From contig CM055111.1 in assembly GCA_029204225.1 (NCBI GenBank), positions 388,453 to 452,452 on the forward strand: DNA of 64,000 bases, in the 5' to 3' direction. The first letter of the stretch is position 1, and each line of letters starts with the position of its first letter. Made by a program: the position numbers and the translations under genes. This stretch comes from Diphasiastrum complanatum. Its lineage: Eukaryota > Streptophyta > Lycopodiopsida > Lycopodiales > Lycopodiaceae. The notes beneath the pieces were generated by a model. That model did no database searches, was not told the origin of the DNA, and was given only the letters and a program-made list of their open reading frames with translations. Positions 9,828 through 20,935 of this stretch are shown one piece after another.

Positions 9828-9865
9828 TTTAAAAAAATAAGATAATTAAAAAAAATTAAAAATTA

Positions 9866-9930
9866 GTACTGCCCTGGTACTGTGGACTTGAGGGCGGTAC
9901 CGTACTGGCAGTACCACAGGGAACTATGGT
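9866..9930. repeat. Palindromic repeat B, copy 4
   Basis: ACTGCCCTGGTACTGTGGAC and GGCGGTACCGTACTGGCAGT. A more diverged copy than the others. Confidence 0.6.
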
Positions 9931-9934
9931 TTAT

Positions 9935-10170
9935 TTATATCTAAGGTAGCGGACGCTGCGTCCGAACGCGCGTCCGCGTCTGCACGGGGACGCGCCAGGG
10001 GTGCGTCCGGGGGTGCGGATACGTCGGCTTTTTTTTTTAAAAGTTTTTTTACTGTTATTTAGTGTAAATTTAAAAAAAATAAAATGGGACGCGTCCGGGG
10101 GTTTAACGCGTCCAGGTCCATATGCTGGACGTGGACGCGGATTGCCCGCGTCCGGCCCGGACACGCATCC
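9935..10170. repeat. GC-rich palindromic repeat A, unit 2
   Basis: TATATCTAAGGTAGCGGACG start, GCGTCCGAACGCGCGTCCGC, A/T-rich centre, ACGCGTCCGGGGG and the end GCGTCCGGCCCGGACACGCA. It is directly followed by unit 3 in the same orientation. Confidence 0.7.
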
Positions 10171-10480
10171 TTGATATATATCTAAGTGGACCCTGCGTCC
10201 GAACGCGCATTCAAACGCGCGTCCGCGTCTTCGTCAGGGCGCGGACGCGCCAGGGGTGAGGACGCGTCCCCTTTTTTTTTTTTAAAATTTAAAATTTACT
10301 TTTAGTGTTAATTAGCCAAAAAAAATAAAAAAAATATGGACGCATCCGACCCCGCGTCTGGGGGTCGGACTCCAAGGAGAAGGAAGGATTATCCAAATCT
10401 AAATGGTTCATTATAGACGGTAAACCTTACGCCGGATGCGGACGCGAAATGCCCGCGTCCGGCCCGGACCCTCATGTCTG
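10171..10480. repeat. GC-rich palindromic repeat A, unit 3
   Basis: Starts GATATATATCTAAGTGGACC, repeats GCGTCCGAACGCGC and ends with the same GCGTCCGGCCCGGACCCTCA as unit 1. About 50 bp near 10375-10430 look unrelated, so the unit has a small insertion. Confidence 0.7.
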
Positions 10481-10523
10481 ATATATATATATATATATAT
10501 ATACATATTTATATATATGTTTA

Positions 10524-10566
<43 letters not shown>
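10481..10566. repeat. (AT)n then (TG)19 microsatellite
   Basis: AT dinucleotides with interruptions, then TG dinucleotides from 10529 to 10566, directly at the end of repeat A unit 3. Confidence 0.95.
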
Positions 10567-10568
<2 letters not shown>

Positions 10569-11102
10569 CATATATGCAAAGAAAGCAATCTCAAAAAGAA
10601 AATAGCATTCTGGAACGTATCTGCAACCATGTTATGTACTACTACTATTAGGTGGTACTCGGGAGTTTCGACTCTCGAGTCAAAATTCAAGATTTGTTTT
10701 TGCCATCATAGAAGGCTAGAAATAACCCCCCCCCGCTTTCCCAAAAAAAAGGAGAGAGAAAGAAGAAAACCTTAAAATTGTTTCACCATTTTTTTCATGT
10801 GGTCACCGTTTCAAACCCATTTTGAAAAGGTCCACGAAACATTGCCTTGGGGGATTCTTTTTAGAATTATATGAAAAGGAAAAAGTCTTGAAAGTAGTCG
10901 AACGCACATGCCCTAATTCAGAATATACTCTCATCCCTCTCAAGCTCACTTCTAAGAAGACTTTGCTATAAAATGGTAGAGCTTTTGGATTTTTGCAAAT
11001 ATATTGTTTGGTGCATGATATACGAAAATAGATTTCATGGATCTATACTATTGAATTATATATATTTTTTCACATTTAACAGGTTTTCTTGCTGATATAC
11101 AG
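10567..11102. other. No gene seen; possibly intron or upstream region of the FLIP-like gene
   Basis: AT-rich sequence without a long frame. It ends with a pyrimidine-rich TTTTTTCACATTTAACAG and a second possible acceptor, GATATACAG, before the candidate exon at 11103. Confidence 0.4.
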
Positions 11103-11186
11103 GCAAGCATGTGGCTTGTGGATGCCATGTCTACATTTGAAGCTTCGTCACTAAGCAAAGATTCTAGCATCCACTCAATTTTTGAG
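11103..11186 (+). CDS. Candidate upstream exon of the FLIP-like gene
   Basis: The 84-nt stretch between ATATACAG and the donor GAG|GTATGG is open in one frame for 28 codons (ASMWLVDAMSTFEASSLSKD and onward). It begins and ends in phase 0, which would join in frame to the exon at 15185. Phase and splice-site agreement are the only evidence; no family motif is recognised in so short a piece. The acceptor could also be the AACAG 14 bp upstream. The intron to the next exon would be 4.0 kb, long but filled with repeats. Confidence 0.35.
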
Positions 11187-11359
11187 GTATGGCCATGTTG
11201 TCACTTTGTTTCTTAGATTTTGTTACTTTGTTTTTTTGAAATATCTTGAGTCGAGCAGTTTGCATTTAGTTTACTCACAAAAATTGCTTGTATTGTCTGC
11301 TTCAGTGGGATACTTAACAGTCTATGGCTCACCTCTCATATCAACATAATTTCTTCAGC

Positions 11360-12170
11360 GAAGTAGAGAATCAGAATATGTGTCATGGGCGACAAATTAT
11401 GTTAGTTGAAATAGAGGTTTATTGAGATGTTGTAATGAAACGAGATCTATGTCATGGGCTACGTGATATTCCCAATGGGATAGATATTTACCCAAGTGCA
11501 TAAGCTATTGAGGACATGTGCAAAGAGGCACAAGCATGTGCAGGTGAGATACCCAAAGAGGTTATACAATCACCAGACTTAGATAGTTCACGATATTTTT
11601 TAGATGTAACAGAGACATGTCCAAATGGGCAACTTCATATTTTAGTTTTGATAGAGGACCAATATACATGTCATCCAACACAGGTCTGTGTGGTTGGGGT
11701 AGAGGATCATGCAGACAAGTTGAAAGTATCCAAGATACAAATGAGCTTTTTCTTTTGTTGATTGAAATTTGGTGGACTTTTCAAAAGGTTATCAAGGCTG
11801 CTGTGATCGATCCATATGTTAGACAAATGGGCCAAAAGTTTGAGTCAGAGAATCAGGATGTGTCATGGACCACAAATTATTGCAGGTTGGATAGTGGGCT
11901 ACATGATATTTCTGATGGGATAGAGGTTCATCCAAGTGCATCAACGGTTGAGGACATGTGCAAATGAGGCACAAGCATGTGCAAATGAGATGCCCAAAGA
12001 GGTTACACAGTCACAAGACTTAGATGGTTCACGATATCTTGTAGATGTAGTAGAGACATGTCCAAATGGGCAACTTTATATTTTAGTTCTAATAGAGGAT
12101 CAGTATACATGTCATCCAAAACAAGTATGTGTAATTGAGGCAGAGGATCATGCAGACGAGTCTATAGCTC
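11360..12170 (+). repeat. Tandem duplication of a ~0.3-kb decayed coding block
   Basis: About 11370-11715 and 11855-12166 are diverged copies. Both contain GTCATGG, GACAAATTAT or CACAAATTAT, TTGAGGACATGTGCAAA, GACATGTCCAAATGGGCAAC and GGATCATGCAGACRAGT. Some 140 bp of unrelated sequence separates them. Each copy reads partly open on the + strand (for example RYLVDVVETCPNGQLYILVL), so a protein-coding source was duplicated before decay. The family is not recognised. It lies in the putative intron of the FLIP-like gene. Confidence 0.75.
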
Positions 12171-12390
12171 ACGATCATACTTCTATTTAGGTTACAAAGG
12201 CATTAACAGTCGTTGAGACATTGGCACTCGTATCTATAGAGCTAATTGGTTCACAAGATGTATATCATGAGGTACATACTACTACTACTAGGATAGAGTT
12301 TGCTTTATATGAGGACCACACCCATGACCATTGTGATTTAGCCATGCATAGATGCAAGAAGGTCTATTTTTGTTTTGTAGATTTTCTTGA

Positions 12391-12391
<1 letters not shown>

Positions 12392-12431
<40 letters not shown>
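12392..12431. repeat. (CA)20 microsatellite
   Basis: Uninterrupted CA dinucleotides inside the long intron. Confidence 0.95.
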
Positions 12432-12434
<3 letters not shown>

Positions 12435-12884
12435 ACCAGTTCCTTGACTGAGCTAATCTAGATTTTGAGTTTGATTTTAGAGACATATTTATGCTGCTAC
12501 GTGGACTATCACACTTGAGATGTACTATTTGGTCTCTAGCATTTACAAACAATAAAGTTTTCTTGTTATTCTTCTTCTCTCTCTCTCTCTTGGACCAGCC
12601 CTATGCCATCCCTCCTCTCCTTTCTCACTGGTGTGGCACCCAAAAGAAGGGAGGCTAGCCCCACTGGTCAACCCCCGTACATCCCCATGTCCCCCTCCTT
12701 CCTATTTTGCCATGCAACAGTTACAAGAACTTGTTGTTGTTATTGTGTAGCAGCCAGCGACTGTCACTGCCTCCCTTCCACTTGATCCCACTATTGCTAC
12801 TATTTCTCCCTTTCTGCCTGCTCAAATTGTCATTCCTGCAATTAGGTTCACTCCATAGCCTGGTTCTAAACTCATCCTATCTCT

Positions 12885-14420
12885 ACTGGATTCCATCTAC
12901 ATCCCAACTAAAGCCTACGAACAATACATCTCTACTTACTTAGAGCAGCTAGGGATGGAGTGCAGAGCCATGCAGAGGAAGATGATGCCACTCAAAGCAA
13001 ATGTGCAGTCATTGATAGAAGACAAGGACAAAATGGGAACCAAGTTCACAATCTTAGAGGAAGAATTGGCGGATTGAAAGATTTACAAGGGACATTGGCA
13101 CGTACTACCATGAAAATCCAAGAGCTGGAAAGCAAATCGAGCAACATAAGCAGGAAACTCTTTTTTGGGCAGCAGCCAAATGCACCTTTTTCTTTTGTCG
13201 TCTCAGCTACCATTTTTGAAGGGAATCCGAGGGAATAAAAAGCCCTCAATATTAGAGTGAGTGGCATTCTAGATACACGAGATACACGAGATGCCCTTAA
13301 AGAGGCTACATGCTTCCTTGAGACCACCTTGTATCACTACTGTATAGGTCTGGAAGCAAAATACCAGGAAGGAGATAACCCAACCCTTTTGACTTGATTC
13401 AGGTCGATTGAGAGTTGCAAGGATGTTCTATGGCAGTGGGATAAGATACAGGGGCCCACATCTTTATGGACTATGATTTGACCTTTATCCAGATTAAGAA
13501 GAGGTGTGAAGTCCCCCAGGAAGCCAAAGATACAAGTCAGCTTGTGATTTATAGGGATGGCCAAGTGTGATATACTGACAGAGGTCCTAGGGGCTCCCAG
13601 AAATAGGGGGCCCTCGAGAATGGGAGCGTTTAAGGGTCCCATCCACACCACCGTGCATATTGTAATGGTATACGTTCTTCATTCATAGTAGGAGATCTGA
13701 TAGATTCTATCACACATGAAGATATTCTATTATTCATGAAGATTTGTGAGAGCCATGTGAGGAGATTTCCAGCTTTTCCAGAGTACAGATGGGATCTAGT
13801 TTATAGGATAGAGACAAGATCCGTAACAGGTAGAGGCTCTAATGGTTGCATGCCTGTATAGGGAGTCATCACATTCGATCCAAGAGGTTGTCAATCATGA
13901 TGTGCATGTGCAATATATCTGAACTTCTGCCTTGTGGACAGGGTATTGGATTGTTCTGGATAGGGACGTCCATGTAGCAAAATGTTATTTCCCTCCTGAG
14001 ACATCTTTCTTTGTTGTGGGTGTCGATTCCTTGTACACAGACTTATAAGCTGACATTATTATATATTCTGAGCTGGACCGTATACTGCTCGCAGGAGATT
14101 TTAATGCCAGGACTGCTTCGTGACAGGTTGAGGTTCATGCTTTATATTGTGATGATATGGGAGTCAACAAGGCATTAACTGACGGTTGGGACCTGCTACT
14201 GCTTATGGTGAGCATATATTACATTTAGGTGAAGCCCATGAGTAGTTAGCCATTTATAATGGTCTAGCTTGTTGGACGAACTCTGGAGGTTACACCTGCC
14301 ACCCACAGAGTGGCGGTCACAGCATCGTTGACTATCTCATGGGGTGATATCGGACTTCCACATCTCTCCTATCACTGTATATGATCATTCATTCCTCGCC
14401 TTCCACCTTGGTGCTATCGC
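12885..14420 (+). mobile_element. Decayed non-LTR retrotransposon (LINE), ORF1-like and endonuclease parts
   Basis: The 5' part (about 12905-13075) reads as a coiled-coil piece (YISTYLEQLGMECRAMQRKM, then SLIEDKDKMGTKFTILEEEL), as in LINE ORF1 proteins. Further on, 14091-14112 encodes AGDFNART, the metal-binding motif of the exonuclease-endonuclease-phosphatase fold. About 14255-14340 encodes NGLACWTNSGGYTCHPQSGG followed by HSIVDY, its conserved C-terminal motif. The two motifs are in different frames and many stops intervene. No reverse transcriptase follows, so the copy is 3'-truncated or deleted. It lies in sense within the intron before 15185. Confidence 0.7.
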
Positions 14421-15184
14421 ACACTGTCCCCCATCATAAAAGGTAGTTATTATTTTTCCCTCTTTATTTCTTGATTTTATCCACTTCTAACGAGGATATA
14501 CTTATGCCGGTTTTATACTCAGGAACGCTTTGTAGAAGCATCAGTAAGAGAGAATAGAAAAAGTTTGCAATAATTGTTAAAGTCCTGTGTAGAAGTATGG
14601 TACTATCTGATGTAAATGTTCTAATTTAGACCATCTAGATGGATTTTGCCTTGTTTTCCCTGTGACCAACCACATACTTAAAACTGCTCTGTCAAATTTC
14701 TGCCCCGTTTTGTACTTGAAAGCTTTCAGAGATAGCTGCCCGTTGGCAGATCTGCTTATAGCTTCTTCTATTTGATTTCCAATCATCCTATCAAGAGCTA
14801 AGCATTCTTCTCTTCTGGACTTCCAAGTGGCATTCTTGGCCCTGTATGATATGTTCATTCAAGGCTGGAATTTCTATCTGTAAGTCAATCATGCATTCAA
14901 GGTTGAAGTCACCCATTGGTGAGGCATTGATGCTTCACTGTAGTTGATGATGGTATCTCCCATCAAATTGTCAATTATATTATGCTCGTAGTGGATCTTA
15001 TTGTTCTAGTTTGACCAGCTAGTTGATGTTATACTTTTGAACAAGATCTCAGAAGAGAGTTGTGGTTTGTTTCTGTTTCTCAAATGTGAAAAAACTTCAC
15101 AATTTTTTCATATGGCTTTTCTTAGAAGTTGATTCTCTGAATGTTAATGAATATGTATTGAGCCGGAAGCTTTTCTATTTCCAG
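14421..15184 (+). other. 3' part of the long intron, no clear gene
   Basis: An open - strand reading of 93 codons (14858-14577) is charged and gene-like in composition but has no recognisable motif. The last 40 bases (GAAGCTTTTCTATTTCCAG) form a good acceptor for the exon at 15185. Confidence 0.4.
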
Positions 15185-15334
15185 CTGCAGCTGGAGCTGT
15201 TTACTTTTATCTGTCAATTGGCTGCCAATATAACGGACTGTACAGAGTTGACTAATGGACCATTGGTATCTGAAGTGGAGATTTTTGTGAAGGACTCCTT
15301 CAATCTGGTGAAACTATTCTGCTTAAGAGACAAG
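15185..15334 (+). CDS. FLIP/FIRRM-like protein, internal exon
   Basis: A 150-nt exon lies between the acceptor CTATTTCCAG and the donor AAG|GTAATT. It is open in phase 0 for 50 codons, starting LQLELFTFICQLAANITDC and ending LVKLFCLRDK. The 136-bp intron to the next exon ends in TTTGTTGCAG, and the frame continues. The amphipathic leucine-rich helices suit the alpha-helical repeat fold of this family. The reading also runs open upstream of the acceptor, so the exon start is inferred from the splice signal. Confidence 0.65.
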
Positions 15335-15470
15335 GTAATTTACTGTGGTGCAACTGATATCTAGACGATAATTTAAATTTTGTATAAAGCATTGTATTTT
15401 GATGCTCATAGCTTCTCCTCTTCCTTGCTCAAAAATTTAAGACTGCTTGCTTCTCTCTAGTTTGTTGCAG

Positions 15471-17089
15471 ATGTTACAGAATCTCAGAGAAAATCTTCTT
15501 CGGGTAGGACAGGAGCTGATCAGTCGTATTGTTAAGCTTGTCATTGTATATCGAAAAAGAGTCTGTGCTTCAGCAACTAACAATGAAACCCTTCTTGTGC
15601 CTTTCAGCACAAGTAGAGACAATGAGAAACTTTTAGCATTGACCTTGGACGGATCCAGTATAGTGAAGTCTGCTGTTGAAAATCTTACAGAGCTGGGTAG
15701 CATATGCGTGTCAAATGTTGGGACTGCAATTGGGCTTTTCAATGTCTCGTGGAAGGGTATCACTGCTTTGTTGCAGTCAGATGTAGGCCAAAGAGTTTTG
15801 GCAAGCTTTATTGACGTATCGAAAATTATTGAGATCTTAATATCTCACGCGTTACAGTTCATAAGGCAAGGAGCTGAAACAGGGTTAATGCAACAATCAG
15901 ACGTGAGCAGCAAGAATTTCTGGATTTCTTCAAAGTTTTTCCTTTACCATGCACTAAAAATTGCATGCTGTTACCCATGTGAAGCTTTTCGTGTCCATAA
16001 GGAAATCATAGGATGTGCTTCAAAAGTGATGGGACTGCTTGTTACTCTTCCCAAAGATAATCTGCTCTTACAAGAATTAGCAGAGACTCTCAATGGCACT
16101 ATTGCTCCCATTTCATATGCACTGCTGTGTGCATTGCTTAATGCAAATGAAATTAATGATCGAGATAAAGTACAGGTCATTGACGCATTGACTGCAGACG
16201 AAGGTCTAGAAGATCCTCTTGACACTGAGGAAACGTCTGTCCATTTTGCAGAGAGGAACATTTTGTACAATATTTTTGTTACTACTGGCACTGAGATGTC
16301 AAGAAAGTTAATTGCAGCAGGTCGGCTTTGCATGTACTTGAACCTCTTGCAAGTCTCCTATGGCTTCAGCATGGATATTGCATGGGAACTCTCTAAAAGA
16401 CTAAACTGGTTGCTAAGCTCTCTTTCTGGAGAAGTACTTTATGTCTACCTCTTTCAAATTCGGTGCATTTCTGTGACCACAGAAGTTTCTGCAAAGCCAT
16501 CCTGGCAGTTGATGTTTGTCTCCATCATGCAAGCACTTAAAACATTCGCCATTGTGACTGCTTCATCTTTGGAAGCTTGGAGAGAAATTGAGGGCTTCCT
16601 ATTTTTGAATGCACTTCATCCAAATGCAATCTGTAGAGACCTTGTGCTTGACCTCTGGTATTTCATTTTGAGGCACAGTACACCAGACCTAGTTAGGTCA
16701 CATTCTGAAGCTCTGTCCTTACTTTTTGAATCTATTTCATCCAGAGAATGTTATCTTTCTGATAGCTATAGGGAAAGAATGGCAAAAATCATAAGCATGA
16801 TTGTTAAGGCCACCCCTGACACTGGGCTATCATGGTTGATTCAACTAGCTTCTGGTAAAAACAGCTTTCTATCCCAGCTGTCAATCATGGCAGTTTCTTG
16901 CGTTCTTCAAGAAAGTTTGTATTCTTCGTATGTATATAATGGTCTTGTGAAACAAGGTAATTCACAGTTTTTGACTTCATATGTCGACACTGCAAGGCTA
17001 CTGGCAGAGCTCTCTGAAGCCAAATTTGCATCAAATTTGAATGCTCAGAAGATGAATGTTAATCGTCTTCTGGAAGTATTGCCAGGATG
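15471..17089 (+). CDS. FIGNL1-interacting regulator-like protein (FLIP/FIRRM family), main exon
   Basis: The exon runs from the acceptor TTTGTTGCAG to the donor GGATG|GTATGT and encodes about 540 residues without a stop. It is an all-helical protein with no enzymatic motif. Landmarks include LTELGSICVSNVGTAIGLFN followed by VSWKGITALLQSDVGQRVL, and FLFLNALHPNAICRDLVLDL followed by WYFILRH. From memory these fit the plant counterpart of human FIRRM (C1orf112; Arabidopsis FLIP). That protein binds the AAA ATPase FIGNL1 in the nucleus, restrains RAD51/DMC1-driven strand invasion and so limits crossovers. The exon joins in frame to 18187-19057 through a split Cys codon. With the visible exons the product is about 880-907 residues, close to the family's size if short N-terminal exons are missing. 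The frame is intact and looks functional. Identity rests on recognition, not on a search. Confidence 0.65.
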
Positions 17090-18186
17090 GTATGTATAAG
17101 CCAAGTGGGTATCAATAACACTCTTACTGATAATTTACTTTTTAACATTTCTTAGAAAAGGTCAAATAATGGCTTGTATAAAATTGTACTGGGATTCCTC
17201 ATCTTAGAGATAGATTTTTGCTGGATTTTTCTTTCATTGAAAGATGCTGAAGATTTGGAAGTTTGCTAGGTTGAAGCACTTAACTTCTCTGCTTGCTGAT
17301 GCTTGGGTACTGTGAGACATAAGCAATGCTGTTTGGCTACGATTTTTTGTTTGTTGAATTCTATATTATTGTTTTGACATAGATCCCTTGACTGTTTTGG
17401 TTGCATGTATATTTTTTGTAAGCTTTACTTTACGACATCACTGACTTCTCAATTCAAATTTGTGAGATTGGATATATTCTAATTTCACAAATAGATATGA
17501 TTTCTTTTTTCACTAACCAATAACTTGAATGAGTAATAGTGTGAGTGGAGTGATAAACGACAAGAAGAGCAAAATCACAATAGGTTAATTCTCCAGTTAT
17601 GTTCACTCTGAATAAAGATTTCATAAATTATCCTGGCCTTGCCTCCAAAGTCTACCTCTATTCTTCTTATAACATCAGAGTTGCAGCACAATTTTCCGAT
17701 AGCTCTTTCTGACATTAGTATCTCATCAAGTTACTGTCACAATGACTCTAAATAAAATCCAAGAGAGCATCAATGCATAACCAAAATATATTTCCCACTC
17801 TTGCGTGCCACAAACAAGCCGGCGGCCAGTAAACCTCTGAATTGACAATCAAGAAAGGACCCAACCTCTGATCTATATGTGATTGTCAAGGACCTACTCT
17901 CACATAAAGAAAGATGAGTTGCATGTGTACAATGTGAGGGTCTGTCATTAAGAACTGAAAGGAGGAGTGCCAGTTGCAGAAGTATCGCGGTTGGCAGCAC
18001 CATTTTGTCAAAATAGTATGTCAATCATATCTTTGAGAAGCATTGGGAGAGCTATTTGTGAAATTGTTTCCTCTGTTTAACCCTACTTTTGCGTACATGT
18101 CTTCCTTGAGTTCACAGATTAAATTGTTTAAGTAGATTTCTACTTTGTAGCCTCTGACAAATGATTTGCAAATGTTGGCATGGCAG
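17090..18186 (+). other. Intron of the FLIP-like gene
   Basis: A 1.1-kb intron from GTATGT to TGGCATGGCAG. Its donor follows GGATG and its acceptor precedes TGAAAACAAG, which restores the frame; the alternative acceptor at TTTGTAG would meet a stop. AT-rich, with no element recognised in it. Confidence 0.65.
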
Positions 18187-19057
18187 TGAAAACAAGCAGA
18201 TTGCACAAAGAATCATTGATTTGACTGTGGATGGAATTCGATTTGATTTACTGGACCTCAAGGAAAATTTAGAACATGATTTCATAAACACCATCCTTAA
18301 GGTGCTGGCGCTTGTTTTGGATGTGCGCCTAAATGCAAAAGGTGACAATTTTAGAGATCGGTGGACTAGTCTCATGGATCATTTGATACAGGCTGCTAAA
18401 CATGTCAAAGCAGATAAGTTCAAGCCAACATTGGCTTGTCTTCTTGCAGTACTTAGTGAAATTCCCTTTCTGGGAGGGGAATATGATGCAGTGAGTGAAC
18501 TATATCATGAAGCTTTAAAGGAAAGACACTGGGCACTTGTTCATGCTGGTCTGGATTCCTTTGGACATTTTGCCACCCGGACATCTTGCAGCGAACTTTG
18601 GCGTTTTGTTCCTTTGGATGCAGCTCTATCACATGATACCAAAACTGGTTCAATACTAAACGAAGAAGGATTCACGGATGCACTCAGAGTTTTCCTTGAG
18701 AAGGAGTTAGCACAAACTTCTTCGGCAGTCACAGATGTTGATCTTGTGCAAATGCTGAAAGAATGCAATTTACATCGACAGGTTCTTATTCAAACTCTTG
18801 ACAGGATAAATATTTTGGAGCTAAATGTTGTAGACCTGGACACCCATGTGGAATCAAATAGCTCTTCATTTGAAGATGCTCGAAAGGCAATGCAGTTGTT
18901 GCAAGAAGGATTCTCAGTACTAAGAGAAAAGTTTAATTTTTGGTTAGAAGACACCAATCAATACACCCAAGAGTTGGATTGGTTTCATGTACAGATTGCA
19001 GATTTTATGGATGAAATAACTATTTTTCAGAAATCTAAATTTCAAAGGCTAGGCTAG
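18187..19057 (+). CDS. FLIP/FIRRM-like protein, last coding exon
   Basis: The exon encodes 289 residues plus the stop TAG. It begins ENKQIAQRIIDLTVDGIRFD and carries a helical block ending in LVHAGLDSFGHFATRTSCSE, LWRFVP and ALRVFLEKELAQ. The pattern of a helix with HFA, a short loop and a final FLxKE helix resembles the C-terminal end of the FIRRM/FLIP family as I recall it. The tail (about the last 100 residues) is predicted coiled coil: LIQTLDRINILELNVVDLDT, then QLLQEGFSVLREKFNFWLED. No stop or frameshift interrupts it. A 3' untranslated region probably follows, but no polyadenylation signal was assigned. Confidence 0.65.
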
Positions 19058-20596
19058 GACCAAACTTTCGGAATTTTTTTTCAAAATTTGCGATTTAAAT
19101 TGTGTTGGTTTGGTATATTGACCATCCAGCCTAAATGAAAGAGAGAATCTTTCCTGATTTTCCACTCTTGGAATATAGAACATATCAATCTGGCGAGGAA
19201 TACTACAAGGCCAATGATGTAAATTGTTAGGTTGCGTGTATGCAGAACTGGGTAAAATGTAGTGGTTATCATTGATGTACCTTTTTCCTTATTGGGCTTG
19301 GGATTTTTAGATCTTGCCAAGTCAACTTAAGTTTTGGATTGGTGGTCAAGAGTTTCAACAAATAGTTCTCTGAATAGGAATAATTTTGTGATTTGAAAGA
19401 AAATTTCAAAATGTAAAGCCTATACCGTATTAAAGGGATATTTTTGTGATCTGATAGGGAAACACTCCATTAGTCGTTGTATAAACATAAAACATCATCC
19501 ATGTCCACTTTGAACTTTTGGAACCCTGACAATTATAAGTCGAACGCAGCCTTTGTTGCATTAATGCAGAAGTTTACTTGTGAATCCCTCTCTCTCTCAC
19601 CAGCAAACCATAAGCTGAGAAATGATTTTGCATGTAACAAGGAATGGAAGATTGCTGCCAGTAATCTAATTTTGAAAAGTTGCTGCTTATTGCTGTAAAG
19701 CAACTCAGCGATTCTCTGCAGGTACTTAAAAAAAAGACTGCCATTAATAATCCAATTTTGAAGAGCTGTTCAACGGCTTTCAAATACTTTCCCTCAAAAC
19801 TTTTCTGTAGGGAGACAGTGATTGGAGCCCATCATCATTCTCTGGAAAGGAGAGCCAGCAATTTACAACTATCATCATCTCGTGAAAAGTGGAGTCCATG
19901 ATTCATTTTTTAGCAGCCACAATTGCATTTTTCCTAGCTGATCCACAACGATTTTGTAGCCCCGTATTTTGCCATAGATAAAAGCGGATTTTCGAGCAGA
20001 AAGGGGTGCAGAGACATGGGAAAGAGGTTTGTAAGTTATTGTGATATGCTGACTATTCTCTTTATTCAACATGGGAATGTGAAGGGGGACTGTAATTGAG
20101 GTTATGGAAGATTTGCATGTTACGTACGCCATACTGTTCAGCATGATGCAATGCAGATGATCTTTTTCTGTGTTTGTTATTTTACACCTCATAAATCCAA
20201 CTTTTAGGATCATGCCCACTTTGAACGGTTACATTCCTTTATAATGTTGTCTCAAGATATAGCCCAGCATCCTTTTTCAAGGTCCTATTCTTCTTTTTGG
20301 TTGCTTCAAAGCTCTTATTGCAAACACACAAGCTGTGATTTACAAAGAAGCAGCTGATCTAGTTCATTGGAGGATATACCACGTATTGATTTGGGGGTTT
20401 TCAGACAATCTATGGATGATTCACATGCTCAAACTCATTTTAGACAAACAATTGCCACGAGACATGGGCTTGTTTATTTGTAATGGCATGTAGCTCGGGC
20501 CCTTGTCCAGTGGCTTCACATGTTCTTTCCCTATAGGTAATAGTGTGTTCTTCGAATTCATTATCACCTTCTCTATATGCAAATAAAGGCCCAAAA
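19058..20596. other. Downstream region of the FLIP-like gene, no gene seen
   Basis: AT-rich sequence; short frames only. Its first part is probably 3' untranslated sequence. Nothing else is supported. Confidence 0.45.
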
Positions 20597-20935
20597 TGTT
20601 AGAAGAAGAAAAGCCCTGAACAATCAGTATCGAATCAAAAACTGGTACATGATCAAGAGCAATTATCGAGGCCACTGTCAAAGAAGATGTTTTGTAATTA
20701 TTGCAAACGCACTAATCATGAGATTCAAGATTGCAGGATATTGAAGGCGAAGAATGCCAACAAGAAGCAATCGGATCAACAAGTGAATGCAGTTGCAAAT
20801 ACATCACAATCCCCTGTTCAAAGCATGGATGAAGAAGTGTTTATAATCAATGATCCAAAAGCGCAAGTTGACAATGCTTGATTTCTCGATTCGGGAGCCA
20901 CTCAACACATGATTAGTCATCGTGAACTTCACCTT
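20597..20935 (+). pseudogene. Copia gag zinc knuckle and protease start, remnant
   Basis: The + frame reads a basic gag tail, then CNYCKRTNHEIQDC, a CX2CX4HX4C zinc knuckle that binds genomic RNA during packaging. About 45 residues later, after one stop, comes FLDSGATQHM, the active-site motif of the retroviral-type aspartic protease (DSGAT). The element is broken after this, with no integrase. It could belong to the same copia copy as 21790-22260, with the middle deleted. Confidence 0.8.

Noticed and set aside
14577-14858. 93-codon - strand reading in the long intron
   Set aside because: Charged and gene-like in composition but without a motif, start context or splice support. Mentioned only under the intron.
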